Positions 7,694 to 14,249 of a stretch of 14,960 nucleotides of DNA are shown here, piece by piece. The notes below the pieces were generated by a model, which saw only the letters and a list, made by a program, of their open reading frames with translations, was not told the origin of the DNA and made no database searches. Position 1 is the stretch's first letter. Each line of letters opens with the position of its first letter. Origin of the DNA: Gammaproteobacteria bacterium (GTDB lineage: Bacteria; Pseudomonadota; Gammaproteobacteria; UBA9214); the NCBI GenBank assembly GCA_020027635.1, contig JAHKKL010000011.1:1-14960 (forward strand), written 5' to 3'. A program made the position numbers and the translations under genes.

Positions 7694-8842
7694 ATGACGG
7701 GATACAAGGATTCGACCGAGACGTGGGCCAAGGTCTGGGCGGATGCGCAGAAGCAGTACCTGGATACGTGGATGCAGCTGTCGCAGCAAGGCAAAAACTG
7801 GACTGGCGCCCAGACCCCATTCAACTGGGGCGGCGCAGGCACATGGACCGAACCCATGCAGCAGTGGTCCAGGCTGATGACGCAGACCCTGCCACGGGAC
7901 AGCCAGGAGACAAGCACCCGGCTGTTCGATCTTGGCAAGAGCTACCTGAGCATGGGTGAGACCTTTTGGCGTCTCCTGCAACAGAGCAAGGATTTTGCCG
8001 GGAGCGAAGCCCACTGGCAGGAGGCCATAAAAAATGCCCTCGCCACAGCGAGCGGCGGTTTTGATCTTACCGGCCAAAGCGCCGATCCGTGGTCCGGCTT
8101 CGCAACCTTCTGGGGGTTGCCGTTGAACACCTGGCAACGTTTCGCCTGTTCTTTCTCTCCCTTCCCTGGCGAGATGGAGAAGGCGTTGCGCCTCGAAGGC
8201 GCCACGGCACCGAGCGACATGACCAAGGCCATACGGCAGATGCTGTCCATGCCACCCGTCGGCTATACACGGGAGTGGCAGGAACAGGCGCAGGAATGGG
8301 CGCAGCTTTACCTGGAGTACGCCAAGGCCATGCAGGAGTTTGCGCAACTGCTTGGCAAGGTGGCGCAGCGTGCCGCCGAGCTGTTCAGCCAAAAACTGGC
8401 CGGTCTGTTCAAAGAGGGCAAGTCCCTCGAGGGACTGCGGGCAGCCTACAATCTGTGGATTGATTGCGGTGAAGACGCCTATGCGGAGGTCGTGGCCACA
8501 CCGGACTTTCCGCACCTGCAGGCGCAGATGGTCAATGCGCTGATGCGGCTCAAGCGCCATGAACAGGGCATGATGGACGAGGTGATGACCGCGCTGAACA
8601 TGCCGACCCGGCGGGAAATGGATACCACCCACAAGCGGGTCCATGAATTGAAGCAGCAGCTGCAGACACTGCAGGACGCCATGGAAAACATCGCAACCCC
8701 GGAGGTACCGCGCGATAAACCCCGGACCACCGCTGCCGAGCCGCCTTCGGATACGGTAAAGCGGGAAACGCCGGTCAGGAAGAAGACGGCGGCAAAACCG
8801 GCCAGCAGCCAGGCGAAGCACCGTGTCCAACCGAAAAAATGA
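7694..8842 (+). CDS. phaE: Class III PHA synthase subunit PhaE
   Basis: PhaE is the non-catalytic partner of PhaC in class III synthases and is needed for full polymerase activity on the granule. The 382-aa product has the Trp-rich helical body of the family, the conserved stretch NLWIDCGEDAYAEVV (253-267) and LNMPTRREMDTTHKRVHELK (301-320), then a predicted coiled coil to about residue 333. From about 337 a Pro/Ala/Lys-rich tail of some 46 residues is strongly basic (13 Lys/Arg against 5 acidic). The start is the ATG at 7694, eight bases after GGAGG. An earlier in-frame ATG (7607) lies upstream of the promoter and is not used. The stop codon sits within the phaC ribosome site, so the two subunits are translationally linked. 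Promoter and PhaR-like site are listed separately. Confidence 0.93.
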   Translation: MTGYKDSTETWAKVWADAQKQYLDTWMQLSQQGKNWTGAQTPFNWGGAGTWTEPMQQWSRLMTQTLPRDSQETSTRLFDLGKSYLSMGETFWRLLQQSKDFAGSEAHWQEAIKNALATASGGFDLTGQSADPWSGFATFWGLPLNTWQRFACSFSPFPGEMEKALRLEGATAPSDMTKAIRQMLSMPPVGYTREWQEQAQEWAQLYLEYAKAMQEFAQLLGKVAQRAAELFSQKLAGLFKEGKSLEGLRAAYNLWIDCGEDAYAEVVATPDFPHLQAQMVNALMRLKRHEQGMMDEVMTALNMPTRREMDTTHKRVHELKQQLQTLQDAMENIATPEVPRDKPRTTAAEPPSDTVKRETPVRKKTAAKPASSQAKHRVQPKK

Positions 8843-8852
8843 GGGGTGACCC

Positions 8853-9920
8853 ATGATACCACTGCCATTGCAGCCCGATCAGGTCCTGAAGGACGCGCTC
8901 GATTTCAACCGCAAGATCACCCACGGCCTGCTCACCCTGCGGGAGGTGGGTAACGTCGAGGTCGGCGTCACGCCGAAAGAGGCCGTTTACCGGGAAGACA
9001 AGCTGGTTCTGTATCGTTACAAACCGACAGTCGATAAACCGGCGAAGACCCCGCTGCTGATCGTCTATGCGCTGGTCAACCGACCCTATATGACCGATCT
9101 GCAGGAAGACCGCTCCATCGTCCGCAATCTGCTGGATCATGGCGAGGATGTCTATCTGATCGACTGGGGATATCCGGACGGCGCAGACCGGTTCCTGGAA
9201 CTCGATGACTACATCAACCGCTACATCCACCACTGCGTGCAATACATCTGCAAGGCGCACGGCCTGCGCCGGATCAACCTCCTCGGTATCTGCCAGGGGG
9301 GAACTTTCAGCCTGTGCTATACCGCCCTGCACACCGAACGGGTGGAGAACCTGGTGACCATGGTCACCCCCGTTGACTTCCACACCTCCAAGAACGTCCT
9401 CAGCGACTGGGCCAGAGAGCTGGACGTCGACCTGCTCGTGGATACGGTGGGCAATGTGCCGGGGGAACTGCTTAACTGGAGCTTCCTGTCACTCAAGCCG
9501 TTCAGACTCACCGGGCAGAAGTATGCGGACATGGCCGACATCCTGGATGACCCGGACAAACTGAGAAACTTCCTGCGCATGGAGAAATGGATCTTCGACA
9601 GTCCCGACCAGGCCGGTGAGGCGTTCCGGCAGTTCATCAAATATTTCTACCAGCAGAACCGGCTGGTGACGGGAGGTCTGGAGATCGGCGGACGCGAGGT
9701 CAGCCTCAAGCAGGTCACCATACCGGTGCTGAACATTTATGCCACCGAGGACCACCTGGTGCCGCCGGAATCCTCCATTGCGCTGGAAAGACATGTCGGC
9801 ACCCGGGACTACACCGCGATCCCCTTCCCCGGCGGGCATATCGGCATCTACGTGAGCGCACGCTCGCAGAAAGAGGTGCCTCCGGCCATTGCGCAGTGGC
9901 TGCAGGAAAGGAGCAGCTGA
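8853..9920 (+). CDS. phaC: Class III PHA synthase catalytic subunit PhaC
   Basis: PhaC polymerises (R)-3-hydroxyacyl-CoA into PHA. At 355 aa it has the size of class III enzymes, far shorter than class I and II synthases. It is an alpha/beta hydrolase with the lipase-like box GICQGG and nucleophile Cys147, Asp300 in YATEDHLVPP and His329 in PGGHIG. These match Cys149, Asp302 and His331 of the Allochromatium vinosum enzyme with a constant offset of two. LIDWGYPDGADR (102-113) is also typical. The ATG follows the phaE stop by ten bases and uses GAGGGG overlapping it. The order phaE-phaC is the reverse of phaC-phaE in A. vinosum. The stop codon is one base from that of the opposing deacetylase gene. 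Confidence 0.96.
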   Translation: MIPLPLQPDQVLKDALDFNRKITHGLLTLREVGNVEVGVTPKEAVYREDKLVLYRYKPTVDKPAKTPLLIVYALVNRPYMTDLQEDRSIVRNLLDHGEDVYLIDWGYPDGADRFLELDDYINRYIHHCVQYICKAHGLRRINLLGICQGGTFSLCYTALHTERVENLVTMVTPVDFHTSKNVLSDWARELDVDLLVDTVGNVPGELLNWSFLSLKPFRLTGQKYADMADILDDPDKLRNFLRMEKWIFDSPDQAGEAFRQFIKYFYQQNRLVTGGLEIGGREVSLKQVTIPVLNIYATEDHLVPPESSIALERHVGTRDYTAIPFPGGHIGIYVSARSQKEVPPAIAQWLQERSS

Positions 9921-9921
9921 A

Positions 9922-10842
9922 TCAGTCGAGCAGGGCGGAAAGGTGGGCGAGGACGGACCGGGCCAGCGCGGGCAAGGCATAGCCGCCTTCCAGCACCGAA
10001 ATGATTCTCCCCCCCGCGTGGGAGTCGGCGATCGCCTTGATTTCACGGGTTATCCAGGCGTAATCGTGTTCGGTCAGATTCAGCCCGGCCATCTCGTCCT
10101 GCCAATGAGCGTCGAAACCCGCGGAGATGAAGATCAGCTCCGGCCTGAACGCTTCCAGGGCGGCCAGCCAGACCTCGCCTACCGCCAGGCGGAAACTGCG
10201 GCTGCCCGCCCCCGCTGCCAGGGGCGTTTTCACCATGCGCTCGCTGGTCGCCGTGACGTCGGCGAAGGGATAGAAGGGGTGCTGGAAACTTGAACAGAAC
10301 AGCACTCGCGCTTCATCACGGAACATGTCCTCGGTGCCGTTGCCGTGGTGGACATCGAAATCGAGAATCGCTATGCGTTGCAACCCGTAGCACTCCAACG
10401 CATGGGCAACCCCGACCGCGACATTGTTGAATATGCAAAATCCCATGCCGCCGGCCCGCTCGGCATGATGTCCGGGCGGCCGCACACCGCAAAAGGCACA
10501 ATTCGTCTCGCCACCCAGCACCAGATCGACCGCCAGTACCACCGCCCCGGCGGCGTGCAGGGCCGCATCGAGGCTGTGCGGATTCATGGCGGTGTCATGA
10601 TCGATCCAGACGAGGTCATGTGCCGGTGCAAGTTTGAAAATACGCTCTACGTAGGACGGTTCATGCACCCGGGTGAGTTGCGCACGAGTAGCGGCGGGAG
10701 AATCGTAGCGCCGCAGCGCGAGCTCGAATCCGGTCTCGAGCAGCCTGTCCTCGATCACCGACAGCCGTGCCGGTGACTCCGGATGCGCATTGCCCATCTG
10801 ATGCAGGTGGCAGACCGGATGTGTGATATAGGCAATCGTCAT
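9922..10842 (-). CDS. Zinc-dependent deacetylase of the histone deacetylase/AcuC family
   Basis: The 306-aa protein has the full HDAC-family core. It has HPESPARL (20-27), RPPGHH (121-126) with the catalytic His pair 125/126, GGMGFCIFNNVAV (131-143), DFDVHHGNGT (161-170) with zinc ligands Asp163 and His165, AGFDAH (241-246) with zinc ligand Asp244, and EGGY (285-288) with the catalytic Tyr288. Such bacterial enzymes remove acetyl groups from protein lysines or from acetylated small amines; the substrate cannot be told from sequence. There is no signal peptide, so it is cytoplasmic. An in-frame TGA shortly upstream fixes the ATG at 10842, which has only a weak ribosome site. It converges on phaC, while the other end of the PHA cluster holds a Pat-like acetyltransferase, which suggests but does not prove a protein-acetylation role. 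Confidence 0.92.
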   Translation of the reverse strand: MTIAYITHPVCHLHQMGNAHPESPARLSVIEDRLLETGFELALRRYDSPAATRAQLTRVHEPSYVERIFKLAPAHDLVWIDHDTAMNPHSLDAALHAAGAVVLAVDLVLGGETNCAFCGVRPPGHHAERAGGMGFCIFNNVAVGVAHALECYGLQRIAILDFDVHHGNGTEDMFRDEARVLFCSSFQHPFYPFADVTATSERMVKTPLAAGAGSRSFRLAVGEVWLAALEAFRPELIFISAGFDAHWQDEMAGLNLTEHDYAWITREIKAIADSHAGGRIISVLEGGYALPALARSVLAHLSALLD

Positions 10843-10992
10843 GGTAACCGGAGCGGAACACCTTGCATCGAATCAAATCCCGGGCATAAACCATCCCCTC
10901 CACTGCGCCAACGGCTAACAGCCATGTTGGAATGAGAACTCATCCGCCAGTCCTCGCGCGGTGAGCAGGCCGTATCCCCTCCTGACCAGCGC
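10843..10992 (-). other. 150-bp leader between the small cysteine gene and the deacetylase gene
   Basis: No promoter or terminator stands out. Two purine-rich AGGAGGGG/GGAGGGG-like tracts occur on the minus strand. The one followed by an ATG opens a frame that overlaps the deacetylase in another frame and looks spurious. The two genes could share a transcript. Confidence 0.3.
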
Positions 10993-11163
10993 CTAATTCT
11001 GCTTCTTCTCGCCGCTGTGAAACATGGCTTGCTGGCGCCGTTCGCACCGCATCCAGTTTCCCATCAGGCATTCCGTCTTGCGGCAGTCGAACTCACAGAC
11101 CGCGATTTCATCGGGAACTTCGGGTACGAATTTCAATAGCCATTGCAGAAATGCACCAAACAT
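10993..11163 (-). CDS. Small four-cysteine protein, function unknown
   Basis: This 56-aa frame is preceded by a very strong ribosome site (GGGGGAGG, six bases before the ATG at 11163), which is the main reason to call it and to prefer this start over the ATG 11 codons earlier. The product begins with a hydrophobic stretch FGAFLQWLLKFV (2-13). It then has Cys23, Cys27, Cys32 and Cys40 in VCEFDCRKTECLMGNWMRCE (22-41), spaced C-x3-C-x4-C-x7-C, and ends in a charged tail. Four cysteines in so short a protein suggest a metal or iron-sulfur site or disulfides, but no known motif is matched. It is co-directional with the deacetylase gene 150 bp downstream. I do not recognise the family. Confidence 0.65.
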   Translation of the reverse strand: MFGAFLQWLLKFVPEVPDEIAVCEFDCRKTECLMGNWMRCERRQQAMFHSGEKKQN

Positions 11164-11397
11164 GAAACACCTCCCCCTCACCGCCGCGCGGTCCACTGCG
11201 ACGATCGGTACCCTTTCTCATTCGTATTGTTTATTACAGTGTTAATTCTAGTACACATCGGGCTTGAAAACTGCCCGTTATACAACGACCCGATGGTGGA
11301 AGACAGGCAAACAAGCAGCGGGAATCAGGTGGAAAATCAATATCCAGGTTTTATGCATCAGGGTGATGCCGGCTTACCGGAATCGCGGCAATAATGC
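11164..11397. other. Gap upstream of the small cysteine gene, no gene seen
   Basis: The stretch is relatively AT-rich and probably holds the promoter of the small minus-strand gene (for example around the TAATAA near 11229-11236), though no pair of boxes is convincing. CATCGGG (11256-11262) and CCCGATG (11289-11295) are perfect 7-bp inverted arms, and a CGGGC/GCCCG pair lies within them. Short plus-strand frames here lack ribosome sites. Confidence 0.35.
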
Positions 11398-11419
11398 AAA
11401 AAATGGCATCCATATGCCA
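11398..11419 (-). terminator. Intrinsic terminator of the LysR gene
   Basis: On the minus strand TGGCAT (11419-11414), a four-base loop and ATGCCA (11409-11404) form a perfect stem followed directly by six T (11403-11398). It begins seven bases after the LysR stop codon. Stem, loop and T-run fit a rho-independent terminator. Confidence 0.85.
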
Positions 11420-11426
11420 CCGGGTA

Positions 11427-12431
11427 TCAGTGGTGTTCTTCCGGCACTGTGCAAGACGCCATTAAATTGCTGTCACCGGCGGGGTGCTGCGCGCTCCCGT
11501 CCCAGGGAGAAGCCGGCCAGTGGTCGGCAAAGCCCGCATGCATGATCTCAAGAAACGATCGGGCGCGTGACGACAACTGCCGGCCCTTGTGCATCACCGC
11601 GCCATAGCTGCGCTGCGGGAAGTAGTCGTTGAGCGGTATCGCAGCCAGCGGCTCATCGCCGGTCAGACAGATGCTGGTGACGATGGAGACGCCCAGACCC
11701 AGCGCGACGAACTTCTTGATCACCTCCCAGCCGCCGGCCTCCAGCACGACCTGATAGTCGAGGCCGTGCTGGTGGAACACCAGGTCGACGATACGCCAGG
11801 TGCTCAGGTGCCGCGGTGGCAAAATCAGCCCATAGGGGCAGATATCACCCAGGGTAACCCGGGACTGGCGCGCCAGCGGGTGATCCAGCGCAGTGATCAG
11901 CATCGGGTCGTAAGTAAAGATGGGCACGTAGGTGATGTCATCCGGCATCTCGAACATCGAGCCCACGGCGAAGTCGACCTCGCCGTTGCGCATCATCTTC
12001 AACCCGTCGCGGCCGGTGACATTGTGCAGGCGCAACTTGACCTGGGGGTAAAGGTCGGTATAGCGCTTCACGTAGTCGGGCAGCAGGTAGAGGATGGTCG
12101 ATTCGCCGGCGGCGATATCGAGCGAACCGGAACGTACCGCGCCCAGACGCACGGCGAAGCGGTCCGGAATCTGGTCCATCGCTTCGACCACTGGCAGCGC
12201 GGTCTCAAGCAGTACCTGACCCTCCTCGGTTAGCCGGATCCGTGGTCCACGGCGTTCGAACAGCCGGCTGCCCAGCTTTTCCTCCAGGCCCTTGATGAGC
12301 AGTGACACCGAAGGCTGGCTAAGGCACATCCGTTCCGCCGCACGTGAGATGCTGCCGCTCTGCGCGGCCAGGCAGAACGCGCGTAACTGTCTGAGGCGGT
12401 TAGGGTTACAGGTGTTATCCGAAGTTTTCAT
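11427..12431 (-). CDS. LysR-type transcriptional regulator, probable regulator of aceBA
   Basis: The 334-aa protein has an N-terminal winged helix-turn-helix (about 13-72; GSISRAAERMCLSQPSVSLL, 26-45) with the LysR signature through LGSRLFERRGPRIRLTEEG (53-71). A type 2 periplasmic-binding-like effector domain follows (about 98-300), with ILPPRHLSTW and GLGVSIV as usual landmarks. A tail of about 25 residues after this is not conserved in the family. It is divergent from aceB over 168 bp, the classic arrangement for a LysR protein and its target, so it probably responds to a metabolite of acetate or glyoxylate use. The E. coli ace operon is instead repressed by IclR. The ATG at 12431 has no clear ribosome site. 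A terminator follows the stop. Confidence 0.92.
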   Translation of the reverse strand: MKTSDNTCNPNRLRQLRAFCLAAQSGSISRAAERMCLSQPSVSLLIKGLEEKLGSRLFERRGPRIRLTEEGQVLLETALPVVEAMDQIPDRFAVRLGAVRSGSLDIAAGESTILYLLPDYVKRYTDLYPQVKLRLHNVTGRDGLKMMRNGEVDFAVGSMFEMPDDITYVPIFTYDPMLITALDHPLARQSRVTLGDICPYGLILPPRHLSTWRIVDLVFHQHGLDYQVVLEAGGWEVIKKFVALGLGVSIVTSICLTGDEPLAAIPLNDYFPQRSYGAVMHKGRQLSSRARSFLEIMHAGFADHWPASPWDGSAQHPAGDSNLMASCTVPEEHH

Positions 12432-12447
12432 GCGGTCGTGCCAGAGG

Positions 12448-12485
12448 ACTATTTAAAAATATAAAGATAACTATTTAAAACATAG
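12448..12485. promoter_or_regulatory. Direct repeat and LysR-type box in the LysR/aceB divergent region
   Basis: ACTATTTAAAA occurs perfectly at 12448-12458 and 12470-12480, exactly 22 bp apart, so both copies face the same side of the helix. The second overlaps CTAT-N7-ATAG (12471-12485), a dyad with the T-N11-A spacing of LysR sites. It lies about 20-50 bases from the LysR start and 115-150 from the aceB start, where a divergent regulator would bind. Confidence 0.55.
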
Positions 12486-12534
12486 GCTAGTTTAATGATA
12501 GAAAATTTCATAGGTTTTTTTGAAGCTTAGTGTG

Positions 12535-12568
12535 TTTTCCGGATCAAGATGAACAATAAGCCGGAAAA
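12535..12568. repeat. Inverted repeat TTTTCCGG / CCGGAAAA upstream of aceB
   Basis: Perfect 8-bp arms (12535-12542 and 12561-12568) flank 18 bases. The right arm ends 31 bases before the aceB ATG. It could be an operator for a second regulator or a hairpin in the mRNA leader. The sequence alone does not tell which. Confidence 0.5.
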
Positions 12569-12599
12569 TTGACAGGCAGATACTTTGGGGGCAGTAGCT

Positions 12600-14204
12600 A
12601 TGCAGTTCAGTTCGGCAGTACACGTCAGCCATGACTATGAAATCACCACTCCGGCCGAGGAGTGCGGTACGGTCCTGACGCCGCCGGCCTGTGCGTTCCT
12701 GGTCGAGCTGCACGCACGCTTCGAGACACGCATCGCGGAACGGCTCCTGGCGCGCCGGGAGTGCCAGGCCCGCTTCGACGCGGGCGAGCGGCCGGAATTC
12801 CCGGCCGCCACGCGTGAGCTGCGCGCCGACGACTGGCGCGTGGCGCCGATCCCGATCGACCTGCGCGACCGGCGCGTCGAGATCACCGGCCCGGTCGACC
12901 GCAAGATGATCATCAACGGGCTCAACAGCGGTGCAAAGGTGTTCATGGCCGACTTCGAGGATGCCCACGCCCCGACCTGGGACGGCACCCTCGAGGGCCA
13001 GGTAAACCTGTTCGATGCGGTGCGCCGGACGATCCGCTACACCTCGCCAGGCGGCAAGGAGTACCGGCTGGACGACAGAACCGCGACCCTGGTGGTCCGC
13101 CCGCGCGGTCTGCACCTGCCGGAGAAACACTTCCGTGTCCACGGTTTACCGATCCGCGCGGCGCTCTTCGACTTCGGCCTGTTCGTCTTTCATAACGCCC
13201 GGCAGCTCATCCAGACCGGCAGTGGTCCGTATTTCTACCTGCCGAAGCTGGAGAGCCATCACGAGGCGCAGCTGTGGAATGAGGTGTTCGAATTCGCCCA
13301 GGACGCGCTTGGCATCCCGCGCGGTACCATCCGCGCCACGGTACTCATCGAAACCCTGCCGGCGGCATTCGAGATGGACGAAATTCTGTATGAATTGCGC
13401 GACCATATCGCCGGCCTCAACTGCGGGCGTTGGGATTACATCTTCAGTTTCATCAAGGTCTTCCGCAACGATCCCGGGCGTGTCCTGCCGGAGCGCGCGC
13501 AGGTCACCATGACCGCCCGGTTCCTGCGCAGTTACTCACAGCTGCTGATCCGCACCTGTCACCGCCGCGGCGCCCTTGCCATGGGCGGCATGGCGGCCCA
13601 GATCCCGGTCAGGGACGATACCGCCGCCAATGACGCGGCACTCGCCCGGGTGCGCGCCGACAAGGAACGCGAGGCTGACGACGGCCACGACGGCACCTGG
13701 GTCGCGCATCCCGGCCTGGTCCCGCTGGCGCAGGAGGTGTTCGACCGCCGCCTGCACGGGCCAAACCAGCTCGAGCGGCTGCGCGAGGACGTGGTCGTGT
13801 CGGCCGCGGACCTGCTGGCCGCACCATCCGGAACCATTACCGCCGCGGGACTGCGCCAGAACATCGAGGTGGCGCTCCGCTATCTGGCCGCCTGGCTCGG
13901 CGGGCACGGCTGCGTGCCCATCCACGGCCTGATGGAAGATGCCGCAACCGCCGAGATCGCGCGCTCCCAGGTGTGGCAGTGGCTCCGGCATCCGCGCGGG
14001 ATCCTGGATGACGGCCGCCGGATCACGCCGCCGCTGGTCCGCGGCCTGCTGGCTGCCGAGATTGCGGCGATCCGTCGCGGGGCGGACGAGGACACGCCCG
14101 GGATCGAACATCTCGACCGGGCCGCGGCCATCCTCGGCGATGTGATCACCCGTGAGGAACTGGTCGATTTCATCACGCTGGTCGCCTATGAGCAGCTCGC
14201 CTGA
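12600..14204 (+). CDS. aceB: Malate synthase A
   Basis: Malate synthase joins acetyl-CoA and glyoxylate to malate, the second step of the glyoxylate shunt. The 534-aa product is collinear with E. coli AceB (533 aa). VDRKMIINGLNSGAKVFMAD (99-118) and FEDAHAPTW (119-127) open the barrel. Catalytic Arg167 lies in RPRGLHLPEKH (167-177). Metal-ligand candidates Glu251 and Asp279 lie in LIETLPAAFEMDEIL and CGRWDYIFSFIK. DGTWVAHPGL (364-373) follows, and the catalytic base Asp447 is in GLMEDAATAEI. I prefer the ATG at 12600 because GGGGG lies eight bases upstream; a TTG five codons earlier is in frame but poorly placed. aceA follows after 45 bp, so the two form an operon, probably controlled by the divergent LysR protein. 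Confidence 0.96.
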   Translation: MQFSSAVHVSHDYEITTPAEECGTVLTPPACAFLVELHARFETRIAERLLARRECQARFDAGERPEFPAATRELRADDWRVAPIPIDLRDRRVEITGPVDRKMIINGLNSGAKVFMADFEDAHAPTWDGTLEGQVNLFDAVRRTIRYTSPGGKEYRLDDRTATLVVRPRGLHLPEKHFRVHGLPIRAALFDFGLFVFHNARQLIQTGSGPYFYLPKLESHHEAQLWNEVFEFAQDALGIPRGTIRATVLIETLPAAFEMDEILYELRDHIAGLNCGRWDYIFSFIKVFRNDPGRVLPERAQVTMTARFLRSYSQLLIRTCHRRGALAMGGMAAQIPVRDDTAANDAALARVRADKEREADDGHDGTWVAHPGLVPLAQEVFDRRLHGPNQLERLREDVVVSAADLLAAPSGTITAAGLRQNIEVALRYLAAWLGGHGCVPIHGLMEDAATAEIARSQVWQWLRHPRGILDDGRRITPPLVRGLLAAEIAAIRRGADEDTPGIEHLDRAAAILGDVITREELVDFITLVAYEQLA

Positions 14205-14249
14205 GCATTGGTGCATGGTAAATGCGGATACACACAGAGGAGCAGTCAC

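Noticed and set aside
7652..8854. 400-codon minus-strand frame opposite phaE
   Set aside because: It is antisense to PhaE, with no start signal or family-like sequence.
11264..11545. 93-codon plus-strand frame between the small gene and LysR
   Set aside because: It starts at TTG without a ribosome site and runs into the LysR gene and its terminator on the other strand.
12569..12574. Perfect TTGACA upstream of aceB as a -35 box
   Set aside because: A start point would fall after the aceB ATG, and no -10 box lies at the right distance.
12585..12599. TTG start for malate synthase
   Set aside because: The ATG at 12600 has a better ribosome site and gives 534 aa, like the E. coli protein.
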